The position numbers and the translations under genes are program-made. A DNA stretch of 64,000 nt from Photorhabdus luminescens subsp. luminescens (GTDB lineage Bacteria > Pseudomonadota > Gammaproteobacteria > Enterobacterales > Enterobacteriaceae). Location: assembly GCF_001083805.1 (NCBI RefSeq), contig NZ_JXSK01000004.1, positions 1 to 64,000 on the forward strand, in the 5' to 3' direction. Positions 1 through 13,666 of the stretch are shown here, in pieces (the stretch's first letter is position 1; each line of letters opens with the position of its first letter). The notes beneath the pieces are model-generated. The model was not told the origin of the DNA and did not search any database. It saw only the letters and a program-made list of their open reading frames with translations.

Positions 1-359
1 TACTGCCTATACGTTCCAATGCTTAAGGCCTCTTTCTTACCCACACTCTATTAATAAGAATATCCTGCATAAATAATTCCCATTGGAACAGATTGTTAAT
101 TTTTCCATTCCAACGACACGAAATAAATATCAATATTATTTTTTGATTAGAGTGATGCCTTTGATTATTATAACCATTTAGGGGAAATATATTATTAGCA
201 ACATTTCAACAGCATCAATAATTATATAACACAGATAAACTTTTAATATGGATTACAATTACCAATTATCTTATATTTCTTCGGCAGGCAAATTACTGCT
301 CTGCACACTTTGGTAAAAAATTCTATTTTTCAATTACATTAAATTAAAAGGTTAACACG

Positions 360-698
360 ATGAACTATGTAAGTCCTACTTCTAATGAAGTGGTAACAGA
401 AAATAAACCTGACCAAACTTCTCCAACTCCTAATTATTATTTCGCTGTTGGTACAGTAACTTCAGTTCAGGCTGCTCCCGATCAAAACCAATTGCAAGTG
501 ACTGTAACCATGCAATTCCCTAACGGCAAATTTAACTATCTGTTATGGTGGAATGCACAGGACTACAGAGGCGCAGCACTGTATCATCTTCTTCTGAACG
601 CTTGTAGTAATAACAAACGTGTAAATATAACTTCTTCATCAGCGGTTTCTCCTGGTGGTTACAATTATATCTACAACGCAACTCTGTTGGCTTCTTAA
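360..698 (+). CDS. Hypothetical protein, 112 aa
   Basis: I do not recognise this protein. It is 112 residues, rich in Asn, Tyr, Ser and Thr, with no signal peptide or membrane segment. The N-terminal 25 residues are polar and probably disordered. The rest alternates hydrophobic and polar residues (FAVGTVTSVQA, LQVTVTMQF), suggesting a small beta-sandwich. The start is supported by AAAGG upstream of ATG. The gene stands alone in AT-rich sequence, followed by two stem-loops, so it is probably monocistronic. A small secreted or inclusion-forming accessory protein is possible but not shown. Confidence 0.7.
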   Translation: MNYVSPTSNEVVTENKPDQTSPTPNYYFAVGTVTSVQAAPDQNQLQVTVTMQFPNGKFNYLLWWNAQDYRGAALYHLLLNACSNNKRVNITSSSAVSPGGYNYIYNATLLAS

Positions 699-770
699 TA
701 TAAAGTCATAAATTGCTAAATAGCTGCACCTAATTCCTTATTGTTGCAATAGAAATTAAGTGTAGTATTT

Positions 771-867
771 CTCTGGTAGAACGAAGCTGATATTGGGTAA
801 AAGCCAAAAGTATTTTCTACCAGAGATTCCCATATCCAGGCAGAATCTTAATCTCAAGGTTCTGCCT
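771..867 (+). terminator. Two consecutive stem-loops after the 112-aa gene
   Basis: An 11-bp perfect stem (771-781 with 815-825) is followed by an 8-bp stem (838-845 with 860-867). Neither has a strong U-tract, so these may be weak terminators or 3' mRNA stabilising structures. From 868 to the ERIC at 1235 the sequence is very AT-rich and I see no gene. Confidence 0.4.
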
Positions 868-1234
868 GTTCTAATAACACCACTTTAAATTCACGATAAT
901 TAATAAATAGTATCTTATTTCAATAATGCTATTTTAATGTCATTAATCTATATAAAATTAATTTAAAAATCATTTAAAATAGAAAACAAAAACCTACAAG
1001 AGTAATAAAAAGACAATAATAGAACTAAAATTAATCCTAATAAATCCATTGATCATACATTTAATACACCCAATAAAAACATATTAAAACAATTGTATTA
1101 AATCTATTTCTAAATGTTTATATTTTAATTTTTTAGAATTAATTCCCTACCTAATATTACCTATAAAATAGTAAAAACCCATTTTCTTGACAAATATCAA
1201 TAACACTTACTACTATTTTTAATACTTGAATATC

Positions 1235-1361
1235 TATACCCTATGGATTTCAAGATGCATCGCGACGGCAAGGGAGCGAATCCCCGGGAGCATAGATAAC
1301 TATGTGACCGGGGTGAGTGAGTGCAGCCAACAAAGAGGCAACTTGAAAGATAACGGGTATA
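1235..1361 (+). repeat. ERIC element, copy 1 (127 bp)
   Basis: Begins TATACCCTATGG and ends ACGGGTATA. It carries the ERIC core with the palindromic GTGACCGGGGTGAGTGAG segment. It is near-identical to copies at 13087, 13667, 41857 and 59918 (inverted). It lies 38 bp upstream of the ATG of the next gene, so any transcript from further upstream would carry the ERIC hairpin in its 5' UTR. Confidence 0.95.
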
Positions 1362-1399
1362 TTTTTCTCTCACTCATTTCTCTTCTAATAGGTGATCAA

Positions 1400-2257
1400 A
1401 TGTCAGAAGAAAGCCAACGTATTAAAAAGCCATCCTCAGGTTATGCAACAGATCATTTCTACGATGGAGCATGGCATAGAGCCGTCAAATTTGTTGAGGG
1501 CAGTGTTGAATTTTTTGATGTTTACGATGTTATTTTTGAGGGGATTACTTACCAATCTCCACCAATCTTAGTTTCTGAGAACCTCATTATCGTTCCTATA
1601 GCAAAAGATGAAGTTGCCTGGAACAGTAAAATAGAAATATATGGTGCTATTGGCAGTGGAGAAAGTGAAAAGATTTTTTCTGACGGTGATGCTACCCGAC
1701 CTTTTGCCGGTGAACTTGATGTTTCAAATCCTCAGGAACCTCTTGTTATTTTCGGCGGAGGCAACGTTAGTCGTTTTTCCAACTACACAGCCAGTGTCAA
1801 TGGAGTTGAATATGGTGGTTTGATTACAGATCCAGAAAGGAATTCAATATCCTTATTACGCCCCATTGAAGATGGAAAGCTGATGGTATTTGGTAAAACT
1901 GAAACTGGCAAAAATGTCATTGTTTTTGAAATAGAAACTGAAGGTGAAAATAAACCGCTTAATGGATGGGTAGAATTTCATGACGTAGCAACCTGTATTC
2001 TATTCAGAAGTGGCGATTTAACAGGATTCGCTAATAGCTATGAACTTCGATATGAAGGAACGTCAACCCGCAGTTATCGAGGTTTATCACCTACACACAT
2101 TCGTTACGAAAATATTGGGCATCATATTAGAACTGAGGTCGAATTATGGGCTTACTGGCAAGATAAACCTGATGGTGTCTTGTTATTCAAAGGCCGGTAT
2201 AACGGATCTGCGGTAAAAAAAAGTAGCAAACGTTGCTCTCTAGATGGAAAAAAATAA
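1400..2257 (+). CDS. Hypothetical protein, 285 aa
   Basis: The frame stays open through the ERIC from 1226, but the ATG at 1400 is the likely start. It has AGGTG at proper spacing and begins MSEESQRIKK, whereas the upstream extension is ERIC sequence. The product is soluble and acidic, with repeated short beta-type stretches (VEFFDVYDVIFEG, LIIVPIAKDE, KLMVFGKTE, VELWAYWQ). I see no signal peptide, membrane segment or recognisable catalytic motif. The basic C-terminus (VKKSSKRCSLDGKK) is unusual. It is convergent with dacC. Function unknown; a beta-rich accessory or effector-like protein is a guess. Confidence 0.7.
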   Translation: MSEESQRIKKPSSGYATDHFYDGAWHRAVKFVEGSVEFFDVYDVIFEGITYQSPPILVSENLIIVPIAKDEVAWNSKIEIYGAIGSGESEKIFSDGDATRPFAGELDVSNPQEPLVIFGGGNVSRFSNYTASVNGVEYGGLITDPERNSISLLRPIEDGKLMVFGKTETGKNVIVFEIETEGENKPLNGWVEFHDVATCILFRSGDLTGFANSYELRYEGTSTRSYRGLSPTHIRYENIGHHIRTEVELWAYWQDKPDGVLLFKGRYNGSAVKKSSKRCSLDGKK

Positions 2258-2268
2258 GTGTAAAACGT

Positions 2269-2287
2269 GCGCGGCAAAATGCCGCGC
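2269..2287 (+). terminator. GC-rich hairpin between convergent genes
   Basis: GCGCGGC, loop AAAAT, GCCGCGC: a perfect 7-bp stem 12 bp after the stop of the 285-aa gene. There is no U-run downstream. It may act on the plus transcript or stabilise its 3' end. Confidence 0.45.
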
Positions 2288-2349
2288 CCTAGATTAGGGA
2301 GAATATAATCCCACCTAATCTTCCACACAAAGCACATGTTAACGTCAAA

Positions 2350-3558
2350 TCAACCAAAAATCGCCTTAAACCAACCACCCACTTTCATCACAATCAAATC
2401 CCACATACGACTGAAAAAGCCACCTTCCTCCACCGCCTCTTTAACCACCAAAGGACGTTGTTCAACCACCTTGTCCCCCAATTGGAAATTAATCACACCG
2501 ACAACCTGATTTTTCGCCAAAGGCGCTGTCAATGGCATCTGATTTAACGTGTAACTGGCTTTCAAATTTTTGAGCTGCCCACGAGGAATGGTGATCGCCG
2601 CATCTTTTTCCACGCCAAGAGCAACATCTGAACGATCGCCATACCAAACCTTTTCTGAAACAAACGGTTCGCTAGCTTTAATGGGCGTCACTGTTTCATA
2701 AAAACGGAGTCCCCATGCAAGTAATTTTTCACTTTCGGCGAAACGAACCCGATCACTTGGCGCGCCTAACACAACAGAAATCAGCCGCATAGGTCCCTCT
2801 GTCGCTGAAGCAACCAGGTTATAACCGGCGCCGCTGGTATATCCTGTTTTCACACCATCAACATTCATATTCTTATTCCACAACAATCGATTACGGTTAG
2901 GCTGTTGGATTCTATTAAAAGTGAATGTTTTCTCTTTATGCAGGGCATACTCATCAGGAACATCACGGATCATGGCCTGACTCAATATCGCCATATCACG
3001 AGCAGTACTGAACTGGCCTTCAGCATCCAATCCATGAACCGTGCGAAAATGGGTGTTAGTCAACCCAAGCGCTTTTGCATAATTATTCATCAAACTAACA
3101 AATACATCCTGACCACCCGCCACATAATCAGCTAAAGCAATGCTGGCATCATTGCCAGACTGAATAACAACGCCACGATTCAAATCGATCACTTTTACCC
3201 TGTCGCCGGGTTTAAGAAACATGAGAGAAGAACCTTTCAGTATGGGATTACCCGTCGCCCAGGCATCCTTTCCCACTGTAACCATATCTTCCGACGTGAT
3301 TTTTCCCGCTTTTATCGCCTGACCAACAACATAGCTGGTCATAATTTTTGTCAGACTGGCGGGATCAAGCCGCTCATCGGGATTACCCGCCGCCAGAATT
3401 TTACCGCTATCATAATCCATTAACACATAAGCTCTAGCATCCACGGGTGGAACGATAGGTTCATCCGATGCATAAACACGAGTACTTACCATTGATGCCG
3501 CTGTCAGCACCGCAATAACACATTTCATCGTCATCGCCAGACTTTTCTTCATCATCAT
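2350..3558 (-). CDS. dacC: D-alanyl-D-alanine carboxypeptidase (PBP6-type)
   Basis: Removes the terminal D-Ala from peptidoglycan pentapeptides in the periplasm. The 402-aa product has an N-terminal signal peptide ending near VYA-SDEP. The peptidase S11 motifs are the SxxK nucleophile in [12 protein letters not shown] in [12 protein letters not shown], and KTG in [17 protein letters not shown]-terminal beta-domain follows, then an amphipathic tail ([22 protein letters not shown]) typical of membrane-anchored PBP5/6. By eye it is closer to E. coli DacC than DacD, and the adjacent gstB-like gene matches the E. coli gstB-dacC neighbourhood. Three consecutive ATG codons begin the frame after GGGGAACG. 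Confidence 0.93.
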   Translation of the reverse strand: MMMKKSLAMTMKCVIAVLTAASMVSTRVYASDEPIVPPVDARAYVLMDYDSGKILAAGNPDERLDPASLTKIMTSYVVGQAIKAGKITSEDMVTVGKDAWATGNPILKGSSLMFLKPGDRVKVIDLNRGVVIQSGNDASIALADYVAGGQDVFVSLMNNYAKALGLTNTHFRTVHGLDAEGQFSTARDMAILSQAMIRDVPDEYALHKEKTFTFNRIQQPNRNRLLWNKNMNVDGVKTGYTSGAGYNLVASATEGPMRLISVVLGAPSDRVRFAESEKLLAWGLRFYETVTPIKASEPFVSEKVWYGDRSDVALGVEKDAAITIPRGQLKNLKASYTLNQMPLTAPLAKNQVVGVINFQLGDKVVEQRPLVVKEAVEEGGFFSRMWDLIVMKVGGWFKAIFG

Positions 3559-3740
3559 CGTTCCCCTTTATTTAATAAGAAAAAATGTCAAATTCTTATT
3601 AATATAAAATGTTGTACGACAAGAAACCAACGTAAACAGTGTAAAGATTGTGCTGATCATTGGTTCTCATTTAATCTGATAGAGCATTATTGGTAGCAAG
3701 TAAAAAACTTTCTTACTTATCCCGATTCAAGGAGAAGCCC

Positions 3741-4361
3741 ATGCTGACCATTTGGGGCCGTAAAAACTCTTCCAATGTAAAAAAAGTGCTCTGGTGTCTG
3801 AAAGAGCTTAATGTGCCGTATAATCAAGTAGATATTGGCGGTAAATTTGGCAAACTGGATGACCCACAATATCTGAAAATGAATCCGAATGGAAAAATCC
3901 CTTGTTTACAGGAGGGCGATTTTATTTTGTGGGAATCTAACGCCATTGTTCGTTATCTTGCCGCAAAATTTGGTAAAAATGGACTTTATCCACAAGATCT
4001 ACAAGAAAGAGCAAATGCAGATAAATGGATGGATTGGGTTGGTTCACATCTGTTTCCCCATATCAGACAACTCATGATCGGTTTCATTCGCACACCGGAA
4101 GCAGAACGGGATCAAAAACAAATAGAGCAAACCCTGACTGAAATCGAAAAACTAATGAAAGTGCTCGATAATATCCTGGCAGAACAGAAATATCTTTCTG
4201 GCGATAAATTCGGCATGGCTGATATTGTCTTAGGGCCCATGATTTATCCCTGGCTTAATATTCCAATCAAACGTCCATTTCTGCCAAATATTGAACGCTG
4301 GTATCAGTTAATGGCAGAAAGACCAGCGTTCAAAGAAATTGTCATGATTGAGTTAAGTTGA
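3741..4361 (+). CDS. gstB: Glutathione S-transferase, GstB-like
   Basis: Cytosolic GST of 206 aa. The thioredoxin-like N-terminal domain starts MLTIWGRKNSSNVKK, with the glutathione-site motifs NPNGKIPCL and WESNAIVRYLAAKFG. An all-helical C-terminal domain follows (WMDWVGSHLFPHIRQ, FGMADIVLGP). The ATG at 3741 follows AAGGAGAAGCCC. A longer in-frame start at 3690 lacks a ribosome site and extends beyond the family N-terminus. Closest by eye to E. coli GstB, whose gene also neighbours dacC. Substrate not predictable. It ends 6 bp from the convergent yeeZ. Confidence 0.88.
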   Translation: MLTIWGRKNSSNVKKVLWCLKELNVPYNQVDIGGKFGKLDDPQYLKMNPNGKIPCLQEGDFILWESNAIVRYLAAKFGKNGLYPQDLQERANADKWMDWVGSHLFPHIRQLMIGFIRTPEAERDQKQIEQTLTEIEKLMKVLDNILAEQKYLSGDKFGMADIVLGPMIYPWLNIPIKRPFLPNIERWYQLMAERPAFKEIVMIELS

Positions 4362-4367
4362 AAAAAA

Positions 4368-5195
4368 TCAGCTCATTGGCATCCATCCAGGATCGGGATA
4401 TTGATATTTAAATCCTAACTCCTGGCAAATACGGCTACCATCAACAATTCTGCTTCCCACCTGAGTTTCCTCTCTGGAAAACTCAGGTGGAACTAAATCA
4501 AGCTGATTACTGGCCTTAGGATAAAATTCAGCTTTGGTTGGATGAACAGGCGCGCATAAATTATAAACATGCCCACCTTTAGTCCGCTGAATTAACAAAT
4601 TAATGGCTGAAATAACATCATCCTGATGAACTAAATTGACCGGCTGATTACCCCCTTTAACTTCCTTTTTTCCCGCCAGAAAACGCCCGGCATGACGACC
4701 ACTGCCTACCAAACCAGCTAAACGTAATATATCAACGGAAATATTGGGCAGTTTGTGCAACCAATTCTCTAATTCAACCAACGCCTGAGCGGAAGATGTT
4801 TCAGGGCAAAAAGGCGCATCTTCATTGAGATTGCCAGCCACAAAACCATAAACAGAAGTAGAACTGGTGAAAATAATCCTTGGCACAGAGTATGAAAGCG
4901 CAGTATCGACAATTAACTGAACTGCCCTAACATAGTTATAACCGCCACCCGCAGTGTAGCTTGCCGGTAAAGTGATGACCATCACATCGGCTACCATCAG
5001 TTGCTCTAAATCATCAAGCGCGCAATTGATCTGAGGCTCCAGTTGTAACAAATAACATTCGATACCAGACATACGCGCTGCCTCTACACCATCCGGCGTC
5101 GTTTTACTGCCAACAACCTGCATACCACTACGACTCAACGCCTTAGCTAATGGCATCCCCAACCAACCCAGACCGATAATGGAAACTTTTTTCAT
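4368..5195 (-). CDS. yeeZ: NAD(P)-dependent epimerase/dehydratase-like protein YeeZ
   Basis: A 275-aa Rossmann-fold protein. The dinucleotide-binding motif GLGWLGMPLAKAL is at the N-terminus; extended-SDR features follow (FTSSTSVYG, LRLAGLVG, LVHQDDVISAI). The start is the ATG at 5195 preceded by AAGGAGTGGTG, rather than the ATG two codons upstream. Position beside the his operon matches E. coli, where yeeZ lies upstream of hisL. Substrate unknown in the family. Confidence 0.87.
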   Translation of the reverse strand: MKKVSIIGLGWLGMPLAKALSRSGMQVVGSKTTPDGVEAARMSGIECYLLQLEPQINCALDDLEQLMVADVMVITLPASYTAGGGYNYVRAVQLIVDTALSYSVPRIIFTSSTSVYGFVAGNLNEDAPFCPETSSAQALVELENWLHKLPNISVDILRLAGLVGSGRHAGRFLAGKKEVKGGNQPVNLVHQDDVISAINLLIQRTKGGHVYNLCAPVHPTKAEFYPKASNQLDLVPPEFSREETQVGSRIVDGSRICQELGFKYQYPDPGWMPMS

Positions 5196-5351
5196 CACCA
5201 CTCCTTCTATGCCTGATATTATTTTGATTATGCAAACAATTTGAACATTAAGCCACTGTTATTATTGGTACTGTATTTCTCCCATAAAAAACAATTTTTC
5301 AAGTAAAAACAAAACATTATTACAATATAAATTTATTGTTAAAAAAATAGA

Positions 5352-5381
5352 TTGCTTTTAGAGCATCAAATCGTATAGGTT
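5352..5381 (+). promoter_or_regulatory. his operon promoter
   Basis: TTGCTT (5352-5357) and TAGGTT (5376-5381) separated by 18 bp, the same hexamers and spacing as the known enterobacterial his promoter. About 100 bp upstream of the leader peptide ATG. Confidence 0.75.
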
Positions 5382-5477
5382 GAATAGCGAGCAAAAAATT
5401 TAATCTCTGCTGGTTAGTGAGTAAAAAACCGGCAGCAAACAGTCACCAATAGCAACAATAAATAAAGAGAAACCATT

Positions 5478-5525
5478 ATGATCCGCATTCAATTTAGCCA
5501 TTACCACCATCATCATCCTGATTAG
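5478..5525 (+). CDS. hisL: his operon leader peptide, 15 aa
   Basis: Reads MIRIQFSHYHHHHPD: five His codons, four of them consecutive, interrupted only once by Tyr, then Pro-Asp and TAG. Ribosome stalling at His codons under charged tRNA-His shortage would favour the antiterminator, as in E. coli and Salmonella. The run has fewer His codons than the E. coli leader (seven consecutive). AAGAGA lies upstream of the ATG. Confidence 0.95.
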   Translation: MIRIQFSHYHHHHPD

Positions 5526-5589
5526 TCTTTCAGGCGGTTGTGTGCTGGAAGACGTTTAGCGGGTCTTCCGGTGGCATGAATGCGATAAA

Positions 5590-5622
5590 AACCCTCGGAA
5601 GAATCCTTCCGAGGGTTTTTTT
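5590..5622 (+). terminator. his attenuator terminator
   Basis: A strong hairpin, AACCCTCGGAAG paired with CTTCCGAGGGTT, followed by a T-run. It lies between the leader peptide and hisG and is the intrinsic terminator of the attenuation system. Confidence 0.93.
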
Positions 5623-5650
5623 ATGTTTCCGATTTTAAGTGGGGATAAAA

Positions 5651-6550
5651 ATGTTAGATAAATCACGTTTACGTATCGCAATGCAGAAGTCAGGCCGATT
5701 AAGCGAAGATTCACGAGAATTACTGGCTCGCTGTGGTATCAAAATCAATCTGCAACAACAACGCCTAATTGCATTCGCAGAAAATATGCCCATTGATATC
5801 TTGCGGGTACGTGATGACGATATTCCAGGGTTGGTTATGGATGGCGTCGTCGATCTGGGTATTATCGGTGAAAACGTGCTGGAAGAAGAGCTATTAAGCC
5901 GTCGCGCTCAAGGAGAAGATCCACGTTATTTCACCTTACGCCGTCTTGATTTCGGCACCTGCCGCCTTTCACTGGCCGCGCCTCTAGACTACAACTATAC
6001 CGGCGTCGAATGTTTACAAAATGCCCGTATCGCAACCTCTTACCCTCACCTGTTAAAACGTTATCTCGATCAGAAAAAAATCCACTTTAAATCCTGTCTG
6101 CTAAATGGCTCGGTTGAAGTTGCCCCCCGCGCCGGGTTGGCCGATGCCATCTGCGATCTGGTTTCAACTGGCGCAACACTGGAAGCGAATGGTCTGCGGG
6201 AAGTAGAAATTATCTATCGTTCCAAGGCCTGTCTTATTCAACGTGATGGTGAAATGCCCGCCGATAAACAGCAACTGATTGAAAAACTGTTGACCCGCAT
6301 TCAAGGGGTGATTCAGGCCCGTGAATCCAAATACATCATGTTGCACGCACCCAGTGCAAAACTCGAAGAAGTGATTGCTCTGCTGCCCGGGGCAGAACGT
6401 CCAACGATTCTACCGCTGGCGGGGGATCAAAACCGCGTTGCCATGCATATGGTAAGCAGCGAAACACTGTTTTGGGAAACGATGGAGAAACTTAAATCCC
6501 TTGGCGCCAGCTCCATTTTAGTGTTGCCGATTGAAAAGATGATGGAGTAA
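5651..6550 (+). CDS. hisG: ATP phosphoribosyltransferase
   Basis: First committed step of histidine synthesis: condensation of ATP and PRPP, feedback-inhibited by histidine. It is a 299-aa long-form HisG with the conserved start [12 protein letters not shown], the PRPP loop region ([14 protein letters not shown]), and a C-terminal regulatory ACT-like domain ending LPIEKMME. The ATG at 5651 gives the family length. A GTG 12 bp upstream in frame is less likely. First gene of the operon after the attenuator; hisD follows after 6 bp. Confidence 0.97.
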   Translation: MLDKSRLRIAMQKSGRLSEDSRELLARCGIKINLQQQRLIAFAENMPIDILRVRDDDIPGLVMDGVVDLGIIGENVLEEELLSRRAQGEDPRYFTLRRLDFGTCRLSLAAPLDYNYTGVECLQNARIATSYPHLLKRYLDQKKIHFKSCLLNGSVEVAPRAGLADAICDLVSTGATLEANGLREVEIIYRSKACLIQRDGEMPADKQQLIEKLLTRIQGVIQARESKYIMLHAPSAKLEEVIALLPGAERPTILPLAGDQNRVAMHMVSSETLFWETMEKLKSLGASSILVLPIEKMME

Positions 6551-6556
6551 ACGAAA

Positions 6557-7873
6557 ATGACTCACCGTTTCGATACCTTGATCTATTGGCAGGGATGCCA
6601 TGATGAACAACAAAACGCTTTACTGACACGTCCTGCTATTTCGGCTTCCGAAGAAATCTCCCGTACCGTGGAGCAAATTCTGCATGCGGTAAAAGAGTAT
6701 GGCGATCACACTCTGCGTGAATTCAGCCGCCGTTTCGACAAAACGGTTATTAAAAATATCCGTATTTCGCCGGAAGAGATCGCCGCTGCGGAAAACAGCC
6801 TGAATGACGACATTAAACAGGCAATGCAACAAGCAATGAATAATATCCGCGTTTTCCACGAAGCGCAGAAGCCTATGAAGATCGAAGTAGAAACCCAACC
6901 GGGAGTCCATTGCCAACAAGTAACACGGCCTATTGATTCTGTCGGACTCTATATCCCCGGCGGTTCCGCACCATTACTTTCTACCGTTTTGATGCTCGGA
7001 ACACCTGCTCAAATAGCGGGTTGTCATAAAGTTGTACTTTGCTCCCCACCGCCGATTGCCAATGAAATTCTCTATGCAGCCACCCTGTGTGGAATTACGG
7101 AAATATTCCAGATTGGCGGCGCTCAAGCCATTGCCGCTATGGCATTCGGAACAGAATCCGTACCCAAAGTAGATAAGATTTTTGGCCCAGGCAACGCTTA
7201 TGTTACCGAAGCCAAAAGACAAGTTAGTCAGCGCGTAGATGGTGCCGCCATTGATATGCCTGCCGGCCCATCGGAACTGCTTATTATCGCCGATGCGGAG
7301 GCAAACCCCGTCTTTACGGCTGCCGATTTACTTTCACAAGCAGAACATGGCCCTGACTCACAAGTGATATTAGTTACACCTGATGAAGTATTGGCCAAAA
7401 AAGTGATAGCGGAAATCGAAAAACAGCTTATCCGGCTTCCCCGTAATCAAATTGCCGCCAAAGCATTAGCACACAGCCGGATTATTGTGACAACAAGCCT
7501 GCAACAGTGTGTGGAAATCAGCAACCGCTATGGCCCAGAGCACCTGATTATCCAAACCCGTCAGCCAGAACAATTGGTTGAAAAAATCACCAGCGCTGGT
7601 TCGGTTTTCCTCGGCGACTGGTCGCCGGAATCTGCGGGAGATTACGCCTCAGGAACCAATCACGTATTACCCACTTATGGCTACACTTCAACCTATTCCA
7701 GCCTTGGTCTGGCAGATTTCCTAAAACGTATGACGATTCAGCAACTGACGCCGCAAGGGCTACTGAACTTATCTCAGACCATTGAAACACTGGCGCAAGC
7801 AGAACAACTGATCGCTCATCAAAACGCTGTCGCTTTACGTGTGGCTGCATTGAACACTGCCGGTAAGGAGTAA
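6557..7873 (+). CDS. hisD: Histidinol dehydrogenase
   Basis: Zn-dependent, NAD-linked four-electron oxidation of histidinol to histidine, the last step of the pathway. The product is 438 aa with the family signature region ([17 protein letters not shown]), the zinc-site Gln/His and catalytic GPEHL, and the glycine-rich motif LYIPGGSAP. Spaced 6 bp after hisG and 3 bp before hisC. Confidence 0.97.
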   Translation: MTHRFDTLIYWQGCHDEQQNALLTRPAISASEEISRTVEQILHAVKEYGDHTLREFSRRFDKTVIKNIRISPEEIAAAENSLNDDIKQAMQQAMNNIRVFHEAQKPMKIEVETQPGVHCQQVTRPIDSVGLYIPGGSAPLLSTVLMLGTPAQIAGCHKVVLCSPPPIANEILYAATLCGITEIFQIGGAQAIAAMAFGTESVPKVDKIFGPGNAYVTEAKRQVSQRVDGAAIDMPAGPSELLIIADAEANPVFTAADLLSQAEHGPDSQVILVTPDEVLAKKVIAEIEKQLIRLPRNQIAAKALAHSRIIVTTSLQQCVEISNRYGPEHLIIQTRQPEQLVEKITSAGSVFLGDWSPESAGDYASGTNHVLPTYGYTSTYSSLGLADFLKRMTIQQLTPQGLLNLSQTIETLAQAEQLIAHQNAVALRVAALNTAGKE

Positions 7874-8991
<1,118 letters not shown>

Positions 8992-8992
<1 letters not shown>

Positions 8993-10058
8993 TGAACCAG
9001 AAACTCCTTTTTATTGATCGGGATGGTACGCTGATCACTGAACCGCCAACAGATTTTCAGGTTGATCGTCTGGATAAACTGGCACTGGAAACCGAGGTTA
9101 TTCCTGCTCTGCTTGCCCTGCAAAAATCGGGGTTCAAGCTGATTATGATCACCAATCAGGATGGCCTTGGCACAGAGAGTTTTCCATTAGAACAGTTTGA
9201 ACCGCCGCATAACCTGATGATGCAGATTTTCAATTCTCAAGGCATCCGTTTTGATGAAGTTTTAATCTGCCCTCACAAACCAGAAGAGAACTGTCATTGC
9301 CGTAAGCCAAACATAAAACTGGTGGAAAAATATCTGGCAGAAAGCATGATGGATACCGCTAACAGCTATGTGATTGGTGACCGGGAAACCGATCTGCAAC
9401 TGGCAAAAAATATGGGCATTCAGGGGTTACGTTATCATCCGAAAAACCTTGGCTGGTCCACCATCAGCGAACGACTAACCCGTCAAGACCGTCACGCTCA
9501 TGTTCAACGTATCACTAAAGAGACATCCATCAATATTGACGTTTGGCTCGATCATGAAGGCGACAGCGATATCAATACCGGTGTCGGGTTTTTTGACCAT
9601 ATGTTGGATCAGATTGCTACTCACGGCGGCTTCCGCATGCATGTTCAGGTTAAAGGCGATCTCTGTATTGATGATCATCACACTGTTGAGGATACCGGTC
9701 TGGCACTGGGGGAAGCATTGAAACTGGCTTTGGGAGATAAACGGGGCATCTGTCGCTTTGGTTTTGTGTTGCCAATGGATGAATGCCTTGCCCGCTGTGC
9801 TCTCGATATATCCGGTCGCCCTCATCTGGAATATAAAGCTGAATTCAAACACCAGCGGGTGGGTGATTTAAGTACTGAAATGATTGAGCACTTCTTTCGA
9901 TCACTCTCTTATGCAATGGCCTGTACACTTCATCTGAAAACGAAAGGCAGCAACGATCATCACAGAGCGGAGAGCCTGTTTAAAGCCTTTGGCCGAACAC
10001 TACGTCAGGCGATTCGGGTAGAAGGCAATACATTGCCTAGTTCCAAAGGGGTTTTGTG

Positions 10059-10059
<1 letters not shown>
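8992..10059 (+). CDS. hisB: Bifunctional histidinol-phosphatase / imidazoleglycerol-phosphate dehydratase
   Basis: Fusion protein of 355 aa. The N-terminal HAD phosphatase (residues 1-165) carries FIDRDGTLI, the zinc-binding [14 protein letters not shown] and GDRETD. The C-terminal IGP dehydratase carries [13 protein letters not shown] and [14 protein letters not shown], whose His/Asp/Glu residues bind Mn. It performs the seventh and ninth steps of the pathway. The stop overlaps the hisH start by one base. Confidence 0.97.
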
Positions 10060-12158
<2,099 letters not shown>

Positions 12159-12165
<7 letters not shown>

Positions 12166-12764
12166 CCGCACAACAAATCGAAAAACTGGATTGGGAAAAA
12201 GTCGCTTATATGATGCCGGTTATTGTGCAACATGCTATATCCGGTGATGTTCTCATGATGGGCTATATGAATAAAGAAGCACTGGATGTCACTATCAGTT
12301 CAGGCAAAATTACTTTCTTTTCCCGCAGTAAACAACGTCTGTGGACCAAGGGTGAAAGCTCCGGCCATTTTCTTAATTTGGTCAACATCTATCCTGATTG
12401 TGACAATGACGTTCTGTTAGCACTCGCTGACCCAATCGGCCCTACCTGCCATTTTGGTACACACAGTTGCTTTGCTTCGGCACAAACTGAATGGGGATTT
12501 CTCTATCAGCTTGAACAATTGCTGGCAAGTCGCAAAACAGCCGACCCCGACAACTCATACACCGCAAAGTTATATGCCAGCGGTACTAAACGAATCGCTC
12601 AGAAAGTAGGTGAAGAAGGGTTGGAAACTGCTTTAGCCGCAGCAGTTAATAATAGAGAAGAGCTAACGAATGAAGCAGCAGACCTGATGTATCATTTGAT
12701 GGTTTTACTACAGGATCAAGAGCTGGATCTTAGCTGTGTTATTCGTCGATTACGGGAAAGATGA
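12159..12764 (+). CDS. hisI: Bifunctional phosphoribosyl-AMP cyclohydrolase / phosphoribosyl-ATP pyrophosphatase
   Basis: HisIE fusion, 201 aa. The cyclohydrolase half carries zinc-binding Cys in [10 protein letters not shown] and [12 protein letters not shown]. The pyrophosphatase half carries the [24 protein letters not shown] and [10 protein letters not shown] helices. The start is TTG at 12159, overlapping the hisF stop by 7 bp; the sequence from TTG-CTG-ACC reproduces the family N-terminus MLT. No strong terminator follows. Confidence 0.95.
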
Positions 12765-13086
12765 GGCAGATGTCAGATGTCAGATTAATTTCAGATCCTT
12801 ATCTCATCAACACGGTTGATTTTCCATTTACACCAGCGTCACCATTGAAAAACAACTTCGTCTGAAAATAGTTGATTTGAAAATCAGCTATCTTCAGATG
12901 CAACCCATTATAGGTTTGTAGGGAGGTAATCGATTCTGCATTAAATTAAAAAGATAGGAATTTGAACGAAAAGCCTTGATACGGATTAGCGTATAGGGTT
13001 GAGAGGCGATTTTGTATTACCCAGTGGAATTGATAATTTCTATTATATTATGCGTTTGATTTGGGTAAATTAACGGATACTTGGAG
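12765..13086. other. Intergenic stretch after hisI, no gene seen
   Basis: About 320 bp with only a weak imperfect hairpin (around 12867-12900) and no convincing coding frame or U-tract terminator. Ends at the second ERIC. Confidence 0.5.
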
Positions 13087-13213
13087 TATACCCTATGGAT
13101 TTCAAGATGCATCGCGACGGCAAGGGAGCGAATCCCCGGGAGCATAGATAACTATGTGACCGGGGTGAGTGAGTGCAGCCAACAAAGAGGCAACTTGAAA
13201 GATGACGGGTATA
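13087..13213 (+). repeat. ERIC element, copy 2 (127 bp)
   Basis: Full-length copy in the same orientation as copies 1, 3 and 4, near-identical in sequence, ending GATGACGGGTATA. Only 453 bp separate it from copy 3. Confidence 0.95.
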
Positions 13214-13364
13214 AATATAAATAGTTTAGTCGTATTGATATTACAATAGTTCATCCTAATTTTTCTATTTTTAATCATAGTTACTCCCTATAAATCTAAT
13301 CAATTATCATTTAAATTGAATTCTGGTAATTAATCTTAACTTTGAACTCTGAATAAAAAATTGA

Positions 13365-13613
13365 ACTAAACACTTGTTCCAATATAAAAACTTTCGACCA
13401 AGAAAAACCAATTTTATTTGGAAAACATATTTGTACGATATTAGTATAAAATGGCACTGGGATAACATCAAAAGTGATATATATGCAAATTACTACCTAC
13501 ATGATGGAAATACAAATACCTTTAATTATAAAAAATAAACTTACACTATTGATTTAGGTAAACGTTTTGCCATTTCCAAGTACAATAATCTGCGTCTGTT
13601 CAAATCAGATTAA
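13365..13613 (+). pseudogene. Decayed coding remnant between two ERICs
   Basis: The frame read from 13365 gives a plausible beta-rich segment (KTYLYDISIKWHWDNIKSD, then YANYYLHDGNTNTFNYKK). A TAA follows, and then the same frame continues TYTIDLGKRFAISKYNNLRLFKSD to a second stop. No start codon or ribosome site precedes it. The pattern resembles the C-terminal part of a protein with one nonsense mutation; the alternating aromatics recall an outer-membrane beta-barrel, but I cannot name the family. Confidence 0.35.
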
Positions 13614-13666
13614 TCGTGATGAGGATTACATTTGTTACAGCAAATAATTAGATGTGATTGACTGTC

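Noticed and set aside
1226..1399. Upstream extension of the 285-aa gene through the ERIC
   Set aside because: The translated extension is ERIC sequence (also seen as the SanA tail in another frame), and the ATG at 1400 has its own AGGTG site.
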